Positions 29,367 to 38,661 of a stretch of 64,000 nt of DNA are shown here, in pieces (position 1 is the first letter of the stretch; every line of letters begins with the position of its first letter). The position numbers were made by a program, and so were the translations under genes. The notes below the pieces were generated by a model. That model was given only the letters and a program-made list of their open reading frames with translations. It searched no databases and was not told where the DNA came from. The DNA comes from Varibaculum cambriense DSM 15806 (GTDB taxonomy: Bacteria; Actinomycetota; Actinomycetes; Actinomycetales; Actinomycetaceae), in assembly GCF_000420065.1 (NCBI RefSeq), contig NZ_ATUF01000002.1, positions 310,001 to 374,000 on the forward strand, in the 5' to 3' direction.

Positions 29367-30233
29367 TTACAGCTCCTGGGCGAAACGCCCGTCATAGTGG
29401 CGGAAAACTTTATCCCCTATTAGCAGCAACAGAATTGATATCAGGGTAGATGCCACTACTATTAACGAAAAGTTGTCCGGGAAGCCCTCGGATACTCCCG
29501 CAGTCGGTATCCAAAAGCCATAATGAAAAAGTTCCACTACCGTAGTTAAGGGGTTCAGCTGATAGACGTACCACAGCCATCCTCCCTGCCAGTCTCCCAG
29601 TACGTGGTAAACCATTGACCATTTGTAAAGCACCGGAGAAGCCCAGGTAGCTACCATTAAAATCAAATCTACGAAATTTTCGGCATCGCGATATAGCACG
29701 TTAAAAGCTCCGCCAAGCAGGCCGAGCCCCAAGCTGAAAATCGTGAGAATAACGAATGCTACCAGCACTGCCAGTAGATTTTTTACTCCCGGTCGCCAAT
29801 TGAAAATCAGACTCCCAATAATCAGAATCAGCAGTTGCGGAACAAAATGCACGAACGCAACCCACACGGAAGAAACCGGAAAAAGTTGGCGCGGTAAATA
29901 AATCTTTTTCACCAAATCCTGGTTTTGTACGAGAGATCGCGTGCAGTTACCGAAGATTTCAGAAAAATAGTTGACCGCTACTACCCCGGCGAACATATAA
30001 ACCACATAATTGGTAATGTTCCGGTTCATTCCCATGAACACACCGATAGCGAAGTAAAACACCAGGAACTGAGTAGCTGGCTTGGCATAGGACCAGAGCA
30101 TCCCCAGTATGGAACCCCGGTAACGTACCCGCAGTTCTTTATGTACTAGCAGTTGCAGCAGGTACTGTTTCCGGAAAACCTCGAATAAACCGCGGGAAGT
30201 ACCCGGCCGGGTAAAATCAGTGCTGACACTCAC
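29367..30233 (-). CDS. wzm: Polysaccharide ABC exporter, permease subunit (Wzm/RfbD-like)
   Basis: 288 residues with six predicted membrane segments of the ABC-2 permease type. The N-terminal amphipathic part (LLVHKELRVRYRGSILGMLW) is highly typical of Wzm/TagG proteins, as is DAENFVDLILMVATWASPVLY and LNPLTTVVELFHYG. It pairs with the ATPase gene only four bases downstream. Role: passage for an undecaprenyl-linked polysaccharide. It lies three bases after the glf stop, in an operon running from 33441 to 28595. Confidence 0.92.
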   Translation of the reverse strand: MSVSTDFTRPGTSRGLFEVFRKQYLLQLLVHKELRVRYRGSILGMLWSYAKPATQFLVFYFAIGVFMGMNRNITNYVVYMFAGVVAVNYFSEIFGNCTRSLVQNQDLVKKIYLPRQLFPVSSVWVAFVHFVPQLLILIIGSLIFNWRPGVKNLLAVLVAFVILTIFSLGLGLLGGAFNVLYRDAENFVDLILMVATWASPVLYKWSMVYHVLGDWQGGWLWYVYQLNPLTTVVELFHYGFWIPTAGVSEGFPDNFSLIVVASTLISILLLLIGDKVFRHYDGRFAQEL

Positions 30234-30236
30234 CAG

Positions 30237-31463
<1,227 letters not shown>

Positions 31464-31476
31464 TTAACCCTAAAAA

Positions 31477-32013
31477 TTAATCTGCCAGCAACGACGCCAC
31501 CAGTTTTGTGAAGGCTCTAACTGCACTGGCACTGTCAATCTTGTCTAACTGGGCTGCAGATACCGGTTGGGGCTCTGCAAGAGCTGCTTTGACCTGGCCA
31601 TAATCATGGGCGAGGGCGATTAGGGAACGCTCGCCCATAAAGTCAGAAAACCGAATTTGGTGAGTGTCGATATGTTCGCCCAGTTCTGGGTCGCGAGGTA
31701 CGATCACCGGCAGGAAACCGCGCCGTAACCATTCCATCATCAGGGAAGGCCCGCCCGGTAACACCACACCTTTCAGGTTCTCAGCCAGGGCGTCCATCTC
31801 TTGGTGACTGAGGTTTTCGCGCCCGTTCGCCTCTTTCGGAGGTTGGGAAGTTCCATATTGTACCAAGACGGAAGCATCCGGATTTTCGCGAGCGAAGCGA
31901 TCCGCCATCTGAATTAAACGATCAAAAGGCATATGGTGGGTTCCCACCATAAACAGGTAGTCAGCGCAAAGCTCGCGATTATCTTTTTTACCCATACTGG
32001 CAGTTTCACTCAT
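31477..32013 (-). CDS. Alg13/PssE-like glycosyltransferase subunit
   Basis: 178 residues resembling the C-terminal half of a GT28 glycosyltransferase: YLFMVGTHHMPFDRLIQMAD at the start and the UDP-sugar-binding segment GGPSLMMEWLRRGFLPVIVPR, with the expected Gly-Gly then Ser/acidic helix. Such Alg13-like proteins work only with an Alg14-like membrane anchor, encoded immediately upstream with a 4-base ATGA overlap. Together they would add the second sugar to a lipid-linked glycan. The linker between this gene and glf is 64 bp. Confidence 0.8.
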   Translation of the reverse strand: MSETASMGKKDNRELCADYLFMVGTHHMPFDRLIQMADRFARENPDASVLVQYGTSQPPKEANGRENLSHQEMDALAENLKGVVLPGGPSLMMEWLRRGFLPVIVPRDPELGEHIDTHQIRFSDFMGERSLIALAHDYGQVKAALAEPQPVSAAQLDKIDSASAVRAFTKLVASLLAD

Positions 32014-32462
32014 AATAGCGGTCCGATCACCGTGGCACCCGGATAAAGTTTCAACTGTTCAGGCCATTGCACGGCGAAGCGATCTGCTACGCGGTAACAG
32101 ATTTTACCTGATAGCGAGGGGATTTCGATCCGATCAAACACCTCGATATAGATAGTGGGGATCTTCATTAACCGCGCGAGCACAATGAAAACCGTTCCCA
32201 GGGAGGCGCCTGCAGACACCACCAATTCCGGGCGAGCTGAGCGTAAAAGCTTCCAGGCTAAACACAGGGAACGGAACACGTCATGGAGGTTGCGATCAGG
32301 GGAATGTTTCGCCCATACAACCTTTTGATCAGCCAAAAGTGAGGTGGCATCGGGAGTATCGAAAGTTACCCACAGGGTTTGTTGCTGCTCCCACCAAGGC
32401 TTAAGGGTATAGAGCTGAGCTAAATGCCCGCCGGATGAGCCAGCAAAAAGAATTTTAACCAT
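32010..32462 (-). CDS. Alg14/PssD-like glycosyltransferase subunit
   Basis: 150 residues beginning KILFAGSSGGHLAQLYTL, the Gly-rich loop of the Alg14/PssD/CpsF family, with LVVSAGASLGTVFIVLARL and IYIEVFDRIEIPSLSGKI. It corresponds to the N-terminal, acceptor-binding half of a split GT28 enzyme whose other half is the next gene. Overlaps of 8 bp with the upstream GT2 gene and 4 bp with the downstream Alg13-like gene imply tight translational coupling. Confidence 0.85.
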   Translation of the reverse strand: MVKILFAGSSGGHLAQLYTLKPWWEQQQTLWVTFDTPDATSLLADQKVVWAKHSPDRNLHDVFRSLCLAWKLLRSARPELVVSAGASLGTVFIVLARLMKIPTIYIEVFDRIEIPSLSGKICYRVADRFAVQWPEQLKLYPGATVIGPLL

Positions 32463-33441
32463 GCTTCTTATCTGCTCTCACTTGGACTGCATTTTCACAG
32501 GCTGTAACTAGTTTCGCAGTTTCCGGGTCGGAAGCAAAAATCTCTTCATTAGGACGCGGCCCAGATAACAACCCGTCGGTCACTCCTTTTACCCCCAGGC
32601 GCAGCATCTTTTTCTTTTCCCCGCTAGATAGCCACATCCGGAACCAGCGAACTAACATGGAACCGCCATAAAGTACCCGATCCAGGCAGAGCAGTCCCCG
32701 CGAGCGCAATAGAAACCAAATTTTATTGCGGGTCTCGTAATAAAAACGATCCCCGGGATCATCGGTCGCGCCGGCAGCTGCGCGGGTTTTGTGCACCACC
32801 ACCGAGGTAGGTACGTACAACCCGATACGGTTTTTCAGCAGTCGGGCGGTGTATTCCAGATCGTCATTCCAGATAAAGTAATCAGCTATCGGCAAACCAC
32901 TCCTGCGTACCTGTGCTACCTCTACCAGTATTGACACGAATGAGGCCGCGCGCACTTGGCGCAGTCCTAAACGCCGGGCGATTCGTTTGCGGTCGGGTGA
33001 TAGCAGCGGCCTTTCTCGATGGGCATTCATGGGGTGCTCGCTGCCGTCGATCCACTGTGCCTGTGACGCCAGCAGTGCTGGGGATCCAGGATAGCGCTGC
33101 CCGGCCTCAAGTAGCTGTGCTAACGCATCAGGAGTAGGAATGGTATCGTCATCCATAATCCAGATGAAATCTTGATTTTTTAGTTCTTTAAAAGCCAGGG
33201 CATGCGCGATTCCGGCACAAAATCCGCCCGCGCCACCGGTATTCTCTGAGAGCTCAATTACGCGGTCTACTACCGGGTGCTGCTGCGCGATACGTGCAGA
33301 GTCATCTGTTGAGGCATTATCAATCACGATTACCCGCTGAACCGGTCTGACCTGTCCGGCGATAGCGTCCAAACATTCGCGAAGCAGTTTAGCACGGTTA
33401 TAAGCTACTACCACCGCAAATACTTGGCATTCTCCGCGCAT
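32455..33441 (-). CDS. GT2-family glycosyltransferase, GlfT1-like galactofuranosyltransferase candidate
   Basis: 328 residues with a GT-A fold: VFAVVVAYNRAKLLRECLDA, VIVIDNASTDDSARIA, ENTGGAGGFCAGIAHAL and the metal-binding FIWIMDDDTIP. A later IADYFIWNDDLEYTARL places the catalytic acidic residues. These motifs closely follow the galactofuranosyltransferases (GlfT1/WbbI-type) that use UDP-galactofuranose, in keeping with glf in the same operon. First gene of the operon. The exact linkage made cannot be read from sequence. Confidence 0.85.
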   Translation of the reverse strand: MRGECQVFAVVVAYNRAKLLRECLDAIAGQVRPVQRVIVIDNASTDDSARIAQQHPVVDRVIELSENTGGAGGFCAGIAHALAFKELKNQDFIWIMDDDTIPTPDALAQLLEAGQRYPGSPALLASQAQWIDGSEHPMNAHRERPLLSPDRKRIARRLGLRQVRAASFVSILVEVAQVRRSGLPIADYFIWNDDLEYTARLLKNRIGLYVPTSVVVHKTRAAAGATDDPGDRFYYETRNKIWFLLRSRGLLCLDRVLYGGSMLVRWFRMWLSSGEKKKMLRLGVKGVTDGLLSGPRPNEEIFASDPETAKLVTACENAVQVRADKKHG

Positions 33442-33558
33442 GGCCTTATCTCCTTTGTTTGGTTCTTTCCATCATATCTAAGCGGGAAGATACGGAACGG
33501 TGATTGCCTCCGATTTCCATCACATAGTGTCTGTCTACTCCCGTCTGGATTACCGCAT

Positions 33559-33615
33559 CACCCTCCCCGTACCAAAACACCCTCCCTGTACAAAAACACC
33601 CTCCAGAGTCGAAAA
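33559..33615 (+). repeat. 19-bp tandem repeat array D (3 units)
   Basis: Units start at 33559, 33578 and 33597: CACCCTCCCCGTACCAAAA, CACCCTCCCTGTACAAAAA, CACCCTCCAGAGTCGAAAA. It lies in the gap between fba and the GT2 gene, about 24 kb from the other arrays of the same family. Nothing else recognisable lies in this gap apart from the fba terminator. Confidence 0.85.
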
Positions 33616-33731
33616 AGAGACTACTTTGCTCGCACGTCCTCCAGGCAGGAGGAAGATTTAGTTTTTAAAGCGAGCATTCGCCAACAAAAACTTAGGTTCC
33701 ACAGTAATGCTTCGTGGACAAATAGGGGAAT

Positions 33732-33770
33732 AAAAAAGGTAGCCCTGGCGGAAAATCCGCCAGGGCTACC
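33732..33770 (-). terminator. Rho-independent terminator of fba
   Basis: Arms GGTAGCCCTGGCGG and CCGCCAGGGCTACC form a perfect 14-bp stem with a 5-base loop. On the minus strand it is followed by TTTTTT. It lies 35 bp past the fba stop. Confidence 0.92.
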
Positions 33771-33804
33771 CTTAAATCTTTAGGTAACTAGCTAGACAGC
33801 AGAG

Positions 33805-34830
33805 TTACTTCATCATGGTGCCGACCGAGCCCAGACGCTCACACGCTTCGACTACGCGAGCGGCCATACCGGCTTCGGCAGCTTTGCCCCAAGAACGCGG
33901 GTCGTACTGCTTCTTGATGCCGACCTCGCCGTCAACCTTCAAAACACCTTCGTAGTTCTTGTACATCCAGTCAGCGATCGGACGAGTGAAAGCGTACTGG
34001 GTGTCGGTGTCTACGTTCATCTTGATAACGCCGTTCTTTACCGCAGTGGCGATCTCTTCGGCAGTAGAGCCGGAGCCACCGTGCATTACCAGGTCGAACG
34101 GACGATCGCCCTTGCCGTACTTCTTACCTACGGCCTCTTGAATCTCACCCAAGATTTCCGGACGCAGTTTAACGTGTCCCGGCTTGTAGGCACCGTGGAC
34201 GTTACCGAAGGTCAAAGCGGTCAGATAGCGACCCTTTTCACCAAATCCCAAAGCTTCGGCGGTCTTCATGCCATCTTCGGGAGTAGTGTAGAGCTTCTCA
34301 TTGATTTCGCCAACGATACCGTCTTCTTCGCCACCGACAACGCCGATCTCGACCTCTAGGATGGTGTTGGCCTTAACCGACAGATCCAGCAGTTCCTGAG
34401 CGATTTCCAGGTTTTCTTTCAGCGGAACGGAGGAGCCATCCCACATATGGGACTGGTAGAAAGGCAGGCGACCAGCCTTGACCTCTTCAGCTTCTAGCTC
34501 CATTAGAGGACGAATCCAAGAGTCAATGTTCTGCTTGGCGCAGTGGTCAGTGTGCAATGCTACAGTCACCGGGTAGTTCTTAGCGATCTCGCGTGCATAG
34601 GCGGCCATCGCCAGGGAGCCAGCTACCCGATCTTTAATGGTAGAGCCTGACCAGTATTCGGCACCGCCTACCGAAACCTGGATGATCCCGTCGGACTCTG
34701 CCTCGGCGAAACCACGAATAGCAGCAGTTAGCGTTTGGGAAGAAGTAACGTTGATCGCGGGATAAGCAAATTTTCCTTCCTTAGCGCGATCTAGCATTTC
34801 GTTATATACATCAGGGGTTGCAATAGGCAC
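33805..34830 (-). CDS. fba: Class II fructose-bisphosphate aldolase
   Basis: 341 residues, typical of the zinc-dependent class IIA aldolases of Actinobacteria. Zinc ligands and active-site residues appear in VTVALHTDHCAK, GNVHGAYKPGHVKL and VMHGGSGSTAEEIATAVKNG, given here in parts. It cleaves fructose 1,6-bisphosphate into dihydroxyacetone phosphate and glyceraldehyde 3-phosphate. The gene is monocistronic, with GGAGGG upstream of ATG and a strong terminator. Its place near a SpoU-type methyltransferase, pyrE, clpB and dnaK echoes gene order known from mycobacteria. Confidence 0.96.
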   Translation of the reverse strand: MPIATPDVYNEMLDRAKEGKFAYPAINVTSSQTLTAAIRGFAEAESDGIIQVSVGGAEYWSGSTIKDRVAGSLAMAAYAREIAKNYPVTVALHTDHCAKQNIDSWIRPLMELEAEEVKAGRLPFYQSHMWDGSSVPLKENLEIAQELLDLSVKANTILEVEIGVVGGEEDGIVGEINEKLYTTPEDGMKTAEALGFGEKGRYLTALTFGNVHGAYKPGHVKLRPEILGEIQEAVGKKYGKGDRPFDLVMHGGSGSTAEEIATAVKNGVIKMNVDTDTQYAFTRPIADWMYKNYEGVLKVDGEVGIKKQYDPRSWGKAAEAGMAARVVEACERLGSVGTMMK

Positions 34831-34979
34831 GAGGCCCTCCTTTAAGATAGAGTTCTTACGTTTTCATTCTCTCACAAGGTCTAGCTTAGTGCAGGGTCTT
34901 GTGTCCCAAGACTCCTCACCAAACTCACCAAGCCGCAATAAATCTTGCTAAAAGCCTGGGTATAGGTTTTGTATCGTTA

Positions 34980-35615
34980 TTAAGTTTGCTCGCGATGCTG
35001 AATAACCCACGCCCACATGGCAACTGCTGCCGCCGCTCCTACATTTATGGAGCGGGTCGAACCGTACTGGGTGATCTCATAAACTGCGGCACACTCCGCG
35101 ATCATTTCCGGGCTTAAACCATTGGCCTCAGACCCGAAAACCAGGCAACACTCTGCCGGTAAAACCGCATCCTCCAGCGGCTGGGAACCTTCCACATTGT
35201 CAATCCCAATGAGGGCGATCCCTGCTCCCCGCGCCCAATGGGCAAAAGAGCCTGCATCCGGGAAATGATCAACATGCTGGTAACGGTCAGTTACCATCGC
35301 GCCCCGTTTGTTCCAGCGATGTCTTCCTACGATATGTACCGAGTTAGCGCCGAAAGCATTTGCTGAACGCACGATAGAACCGATATTGAAATCATGGTCG
35401 AGGTTTTCGATCGCCACCTGGAACGGGAAACGCTCGCTATCGAGGAAGTCCCGTATCGCATCCCGACGCCAATAGCGGAAACGATCTTCCACATTGCGCC
35501 GGTCGCCTTCCGCAAGTAGGTGCGGATCCCAATGCTCGCCCTCTGGCCAGTGCTCTAACCCTCCCGGCCACGGTCCAACTCCGTTACCCATCGGATTAGA
35601 CTTTAAACCGGTCAC
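34980..35615 (-). CDS. SpoU/TrmH-family RNA 2'-O-methyltransferase
   Basis: 211 residues with the three SPOUT motifs in order: NIGSIVRSANAFGA, LVFGSEANGLSPEM and ITQYGSTRSINVGAAAAVAMW, here abbreviated. These form the trefoil-knot S-adenosylmethionine site. The target is a tRNA or rRNA ribose; which one cannot be told. The start is uncertain: GTG at 35615 overlaps the SDR gene by 20 bp, while ATG at 35591 (MGNGVGPWPGG) avoids the overlap. Last gene of a pyrE-SDR-TrmH unit. Confidence 0.88.
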   Translation of the reverse strand: MTGLKSNPMGNGVGPWPGGLEHWPEGEHWDPHLLAEGDRRNVEDRFRYWRRDAIRDFLDSERFPFQVAIENLDHDFNIGSIVRSANAFGANSVHIVGRHRWNKRGAMVTDRYQHVDHFPDAGSFAHWARGAGIALIGIDNVEGSQPLEDAVLPAECCLVFGSEANGLSPEMIAECAAVYEITQYGSTRSINVGAAAAVAMWAWVIQHREQT

Positions 35616-36369
35616 GCTGCAAGTAACCGGTGAAGCGGCACACCAGGGAGCGGGGTGCTTTCCAAGTCAAGAAATCCATAACCTTATAAATCACGGAAGG
35701 TACCGAGATTACCTTGCCCCGCGCCAGGTCGTTCAATGCCTGTTCCACCACGTATTCCGGCGTTAGGCGAGCAATGGTGGGCACGTCCTCGATCTTGGTG
35801 GTGATCTTACTGAAGAAGCCGGTATCGGTAGTACCGGGCTTCAGTGCCATGACCTGAACCCCGCTACCACGTAGTTCTTCCGCTAGGGCGCAACTGAAGA
35901 TTTCTACCCAAGTTTTATGCGCCGCATAGGTTCCCATCGCCGTTCCGGAGGCTACCGAAGAAACATTCAAAATCGCGCCGCGTCCTCGCCGCCGCATCCG
36001 AGAAGCCGCGGTTTGCGACAGCAACATGACTGCCCGCACCATCACGTTTAATCCGCGTACCTGTTGGGATGCAGATCCGTCAACAAAATCTTCTGCCAGG
36101 GCGAAACCAGCATTATTAACCAGTAGCGAAATCGGACGCTCTTCGGAAGCCAAACGTCGCGCCACCGCTTTTAAGCCGGCCTGCGAAGCTAAATCTGCTG
36201 GCAACACCTCGCAGGTGACCCCGTAAAAGTTTTCGATCCGTTGCGCCTGTTCCAGCAAAATGTTTTCGCGCCGGGCAACCATCACCACATTGTGTCCGCG
36301 CCCTGCCAACTGGTTACAAAACTCTAGTCCTAGTCCGCTGGAAGCTCCGGTTACTAAAACCCACGACAT
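35596..36369 (-). CDS. Short-chain dehydrogenase/reductase
   Basis: 257 residues of the classical SDR family: cofactor loop TGASSGLGLEF near the N terminus, NNAG (LLVNNAGFALAEDF), the catalytic Ser in LNVSSVASG and the YxxxK pair in TYAAHKTW. ARRE after the second strand suggests NADPH preference. A C-terminal extension with KVMDFLTWKAPRSLV may touch the membrane, as in the DltE/YqjQ-type subgroup. Substrate unknown. It starts 2 bp after the pyrE stop, so it is cotranscribed with pyrE. Confidence 0.88.
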   Translation of the reverse strand: MSWVLVTGASSGLGLEFCNQLAGRGHNVVMVARRENILLEQAQRIENFYGVTCEVLPADLASQAGLKAVARRLASEERPISLLVNNAGFALAEDFVDGSASQQVRGLNVMVRAVMLLSQTAASRMRRRGRGAILNVSSVASGTAMGTYAAHKTWVEIFSCALAEELRGSGVQVMALKPGTTDTGFFSKITTKIEDVPTIARLTPEYVVEQALNDLARGKVISVPSVIYKVMDFLTWKAPRSLVCRFTGYLQRDRFKV

Positions 36370-36371
36370 CT

Positions 36372-36947
36372 TTAATCCCCCTCGATTCCTAAGTCTGCCA
36401 AATTTAGTGCCGCTAGATATTTCCAGCCCGCTTGGTTAACTTTTTGCTTCGCCACATCGCCGCGGTCCACCACCACCGCTACACAAAGCACTTTGGCACC
36501 TGCTTTTTCTGCCGCTTTCGCCGCCTGAATAGGCGAACCACCGGTAGTAGAAGTATCTTCTACGATCACTACCTGTTTACCCGCAATATCTGGGCCTTCA
36601 ATCTGCCGTCCCATGCCATGATCTTTGGCTTCTTTACGCACTACAAAGGCATCTATATCGAGGCCGCGCGACGAGGCCGCCTGCATGATCGCGAAGGCTA
36701 CCGGATCGGCTCCCATAGTCAGCCCCCCGACTGCGTCGATATCTTCTGGCAGGAAACCCGACTCTTCCAGCAGATCCAGTAGCACATGCCCAATCAACAC
36801 CGAGGCTTCGTGATGCAAGGTAGAGCGGCGCAGATCAATATAGAATGAGGATTTCTTTCCACTGGCCAGCGTGAAATCACCGTATTTAACAGATAGCTCT
36901 TTGATTAAGGAAACCAGGCGAGCTTTTTGAGAATCATTAGCGGTCAT
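36372..36947 (-). CDS. pyrE: Orotate phosphoribosyltransferase
   Basis: 191 residues from ATG at 36947 (MTANDSQKARLVSLI); an upstream in-frame start at 37001 would run into the divergent xth gene. Family motifs are FTLASGKKSSFYIDLR, AVGGLTMGADPVA, VRKEAKDHGMG and the PRPP loop VVIVEDTSTTGGSP. It makes orotidine 5'-phosphate in de novo pyrimidine synthesis. No Shine-Dalgarno is obvious, so the message may be leaderless. A perfect palindrome occupies the 41-bp gap to xth. Confidence 0.95.
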   Translation of the reverse strand: MTANDSQKARLVSLIKELSVKYGDFTLASGKKSSFYIDLRRSTLHHEASVLIGHVLLDLLEESGFLPEDIDAVGGLTMGADPVAFAIMQAASSRGLDIDAFVVRKEAKDHGMGRQIEGPDIAGKQVVIVEDTSTTGGSPIQAAKAAEKAGAKVLCVAVVVDRGDVAKQKVNQAGWKYLAALNLADLGIEGD

Positions 36948-36958
36948 GGCATTCAGTT

Positions 36959-36978
36959 TATCGGTTTTATAACCGATA
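36959..36978. promoter_or_regulatory. Palindrome in the pyrE/xth divergent promoter region
   Basis: TATCGGTT, TTAT, AACCGATA is a perfect 8+4+8 inverted repeat filling half of the 41-bp intergenic space. With so little room, it must overlap one or both promoters, so it could be an operator or a shared bidirectional promoter element. Both genes lack a clear ribosome-binding site, consistent with leaderless starts. Confidence 0.45.
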
Positions 36979-36988
36979 TGGTTAGCAC

Positions 36989-37780
36989 ATGAGGATTGCA
37001 ACTTGGAACGTTAACTCTATTCGGGCTCGGCAAGACCGGGTAAGCGCCCTATTAGAGCGGGAAAACTTGGATGTTTTGGCGATACAAGAAACCAAATGTC
37101 GCCCGGAGCAGTTTCCCTATGAGCCTTTCACCGCTGCGGGCTACGAAGTCGCGGTACATGGGGCGAATCAGTGGAATGGGGTGGCAATTATTTCTCGGGT
37201 GGGTCTCGAGGACGTGCAGCGAGATTTTCCCGCTCAACCCGCCTACGCTAACCCGGGGAAAGAACCGGTGGTGGAACCGCGCGCCCTCAGCGCTACTTGC
37301 GGCGGGGTGCAAGTCTTTTCCCTCTATGTTCCCAATGGTCGCGAGCTTTCTCACCCCCACTACCGCTATAAGCTCTCCTGGCTAGAAAACTTGCGCAAAT
37401 ATGCATCCTCACTGCTCGAGGAGGATCCCCAGGCGCAACTGGCACTGATGGGTGACTGGAATATTGCCCCCTTTGACCAAGATGTGTGGGATATGCAGGT
37501 GTTTGCAGGCGCCACTCACGTGTCTAAACCCGAACGCGACGCTTTCTTTGCTTTCGAAGCTGCCGGTCTTACTGAAGTTACCCGCGACCTGTTTGATGGG
37601 TACACCTATTGGGACTATAAACAGCTGCGTTTCCCCCGCAATGAAGGGATGCGGATAGATTTTGCCTACTGTTCCCCCGCCCTAGCGCAGCGGATCCAAA
37701 CCGCCGAGTCTTTACGCGAGGAACGCAAAGGCAAAGGTGCCTCTGACCATGTGCCAGTAATTTTAGAGGTGGCTCCCTAA
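36989..37780 (+). CDS. xth: Exodeoxyribonuclease III family AP endonuclease
   Basis: 263 residues of the exonuclease III/APE1 family. Catalytic motifs in order: MRIATWNVNSIRAR, AIQETKC, VFSLYVPNGRE, ALMGDWNIAPFDQDVWD (DWN), GMRIDFAYCSP and GASDHVPVI (catalytic His-Asp pair). It nicks DNA at abasic sites and removes 3' blocking groups in base-excision repair. Divergent from pyrE and convergent with the serine hydrolase, only 5 bp between stops. Confidence 0.93.
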   Translation: MRIATWNVNSIRARQDRVSALLERENLDVLAIQETKCRPEQFPYEPFTAAGYEVAVHGANQWNGVAIISRVGLEDVQRDFPAQPAYANPGKEPVVEPRALSATCGGVQVFSLYVPNGRELSHPHYRYKLSWLENLRKYASSLLEEDPQAQLALMGDWNIAPFDQDVWDMQVFAGATHVSKPERDAFFAFEAAGLTEVTRDLFDGYTYWDYKQLRFPRNEGMRIDFAYCSPALAQRIQTAESLREERKGKGASDHVPVILEVAP

Positions 37781-37785
37781 ACCCC

Positions 37786-38649
37786 TTAGGCAGTTTTGGC
37801 TACTTCCCGCAGGGCGCGGTTTAGCTTCGGCCATAGCTGCTTGTGGAGAGCGCTGAAAGACTCTTGCCCTAAGAAAACTGCTCCCAGACGCGAGGCAGGG
37901 TCAATCCACAGGAAAGATCCGGATTGCCCAAAATGTCCGTAAGTTTGCGCGCTGGAGCCAGGCAGTGTCCAGTGTGGGTCTTTTCCGGCGTGGACTTCGC
38001 AGCCGAGCCCCCAGGCATTGTCGCGATAGAATCCATACCCGGGTACCACTCCGGGTAGCTGCATCCCATCACTACCTGACCAGGCAGAAAACAGCCCTGG
38101 GGACAGGTAACGCGGACAGGCGGCCTCGAAAGCAAAAGCCAAAAGTTCTCGCAGGCTGCCGTACATACCCCAGGCAGGTGACCCGCGCAGTTCGCGTTTA
38201 ATTCCTAGGGGAGAAAAAACCATTTCCGCTACCCAGGTAGCAAAAGGAACCCCGCTGCGCTCGCTGAGTAGCTCTCCGAGAATCTCATAGCCAGAATTCG
38301 AGTACACCCTACGGCTATGGGGGGCGCGGGTAAACTCTCTCTTTTCATGATCTAGGCCGGCCCGGTGCGCCAGCAGGTCGGCCACACTTACCGGATGGGG
38401 CTCGCTCACCCCCGGTAGCTGTGCTAGGGGCCGCTCTAGGTCGAGGACGCCATTTTCTACCGCCCCCAAAATCGTGCGGGAGGTAACCAGTTTGGTCACC
38501 GACATCCAAGGATAGACTTTATCCTGGTCGCCCCAGGTTCTTAAAAGCTGACCGCTGGATCGTAAAGATGCAGCTTCAAAGGAAAAAAGCGCGCAAGAGA
38601 CGGGGAAAGGGAACTGCTTTAAAACTGCAGATACTGGAGCAGAAGCCAT
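37786..38649 (-). CDS. Serine hydrolase, class C beta-lactamase-like
   Basis: 287 residues with the penicillin-recognising fold: SxxK in WMSVTKLVT, the YxN tyrosine in VYSNSGYEILG, and HFGQSGSF in place of the KTG triad. No signal peptide is visible, so it appears cytosolic, which argues against an antibiotic resistance role and for an esterase- or peptidase-like function (EstB/LACTB-type). It starts 12 bp after the TetR gene and is probably cotranscribed with it. Confidence 0.85.
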   Translation of the reverse strand: MASAPVSAVLKQFPFPVSCALFSFEAASLRSSGQLLRTWGDQDKVYPWMSVTKLVTSRTILGAVENGVLDLERPLAQLPGVSEPHPVSVADLLAHRAGLDHEKREFTRAPHSRRVYSNSGYEILGELLSERSGVPFATWVAEMVFSPLGIKRELRGSPAWGMYGSLRELLAFAFEAACPRYLSPGLFSAWSGSDGMQLPGVVPGYGFYRDNAWGLGCEVHAGKDPHWTLPGSSAQTYGHFGQSGSFLWIDPASRLGAVFLGQESFSALHKQLWPKLNRALREVAKTA

Positions 38650-38661
38650 CCGGGGAAATTC

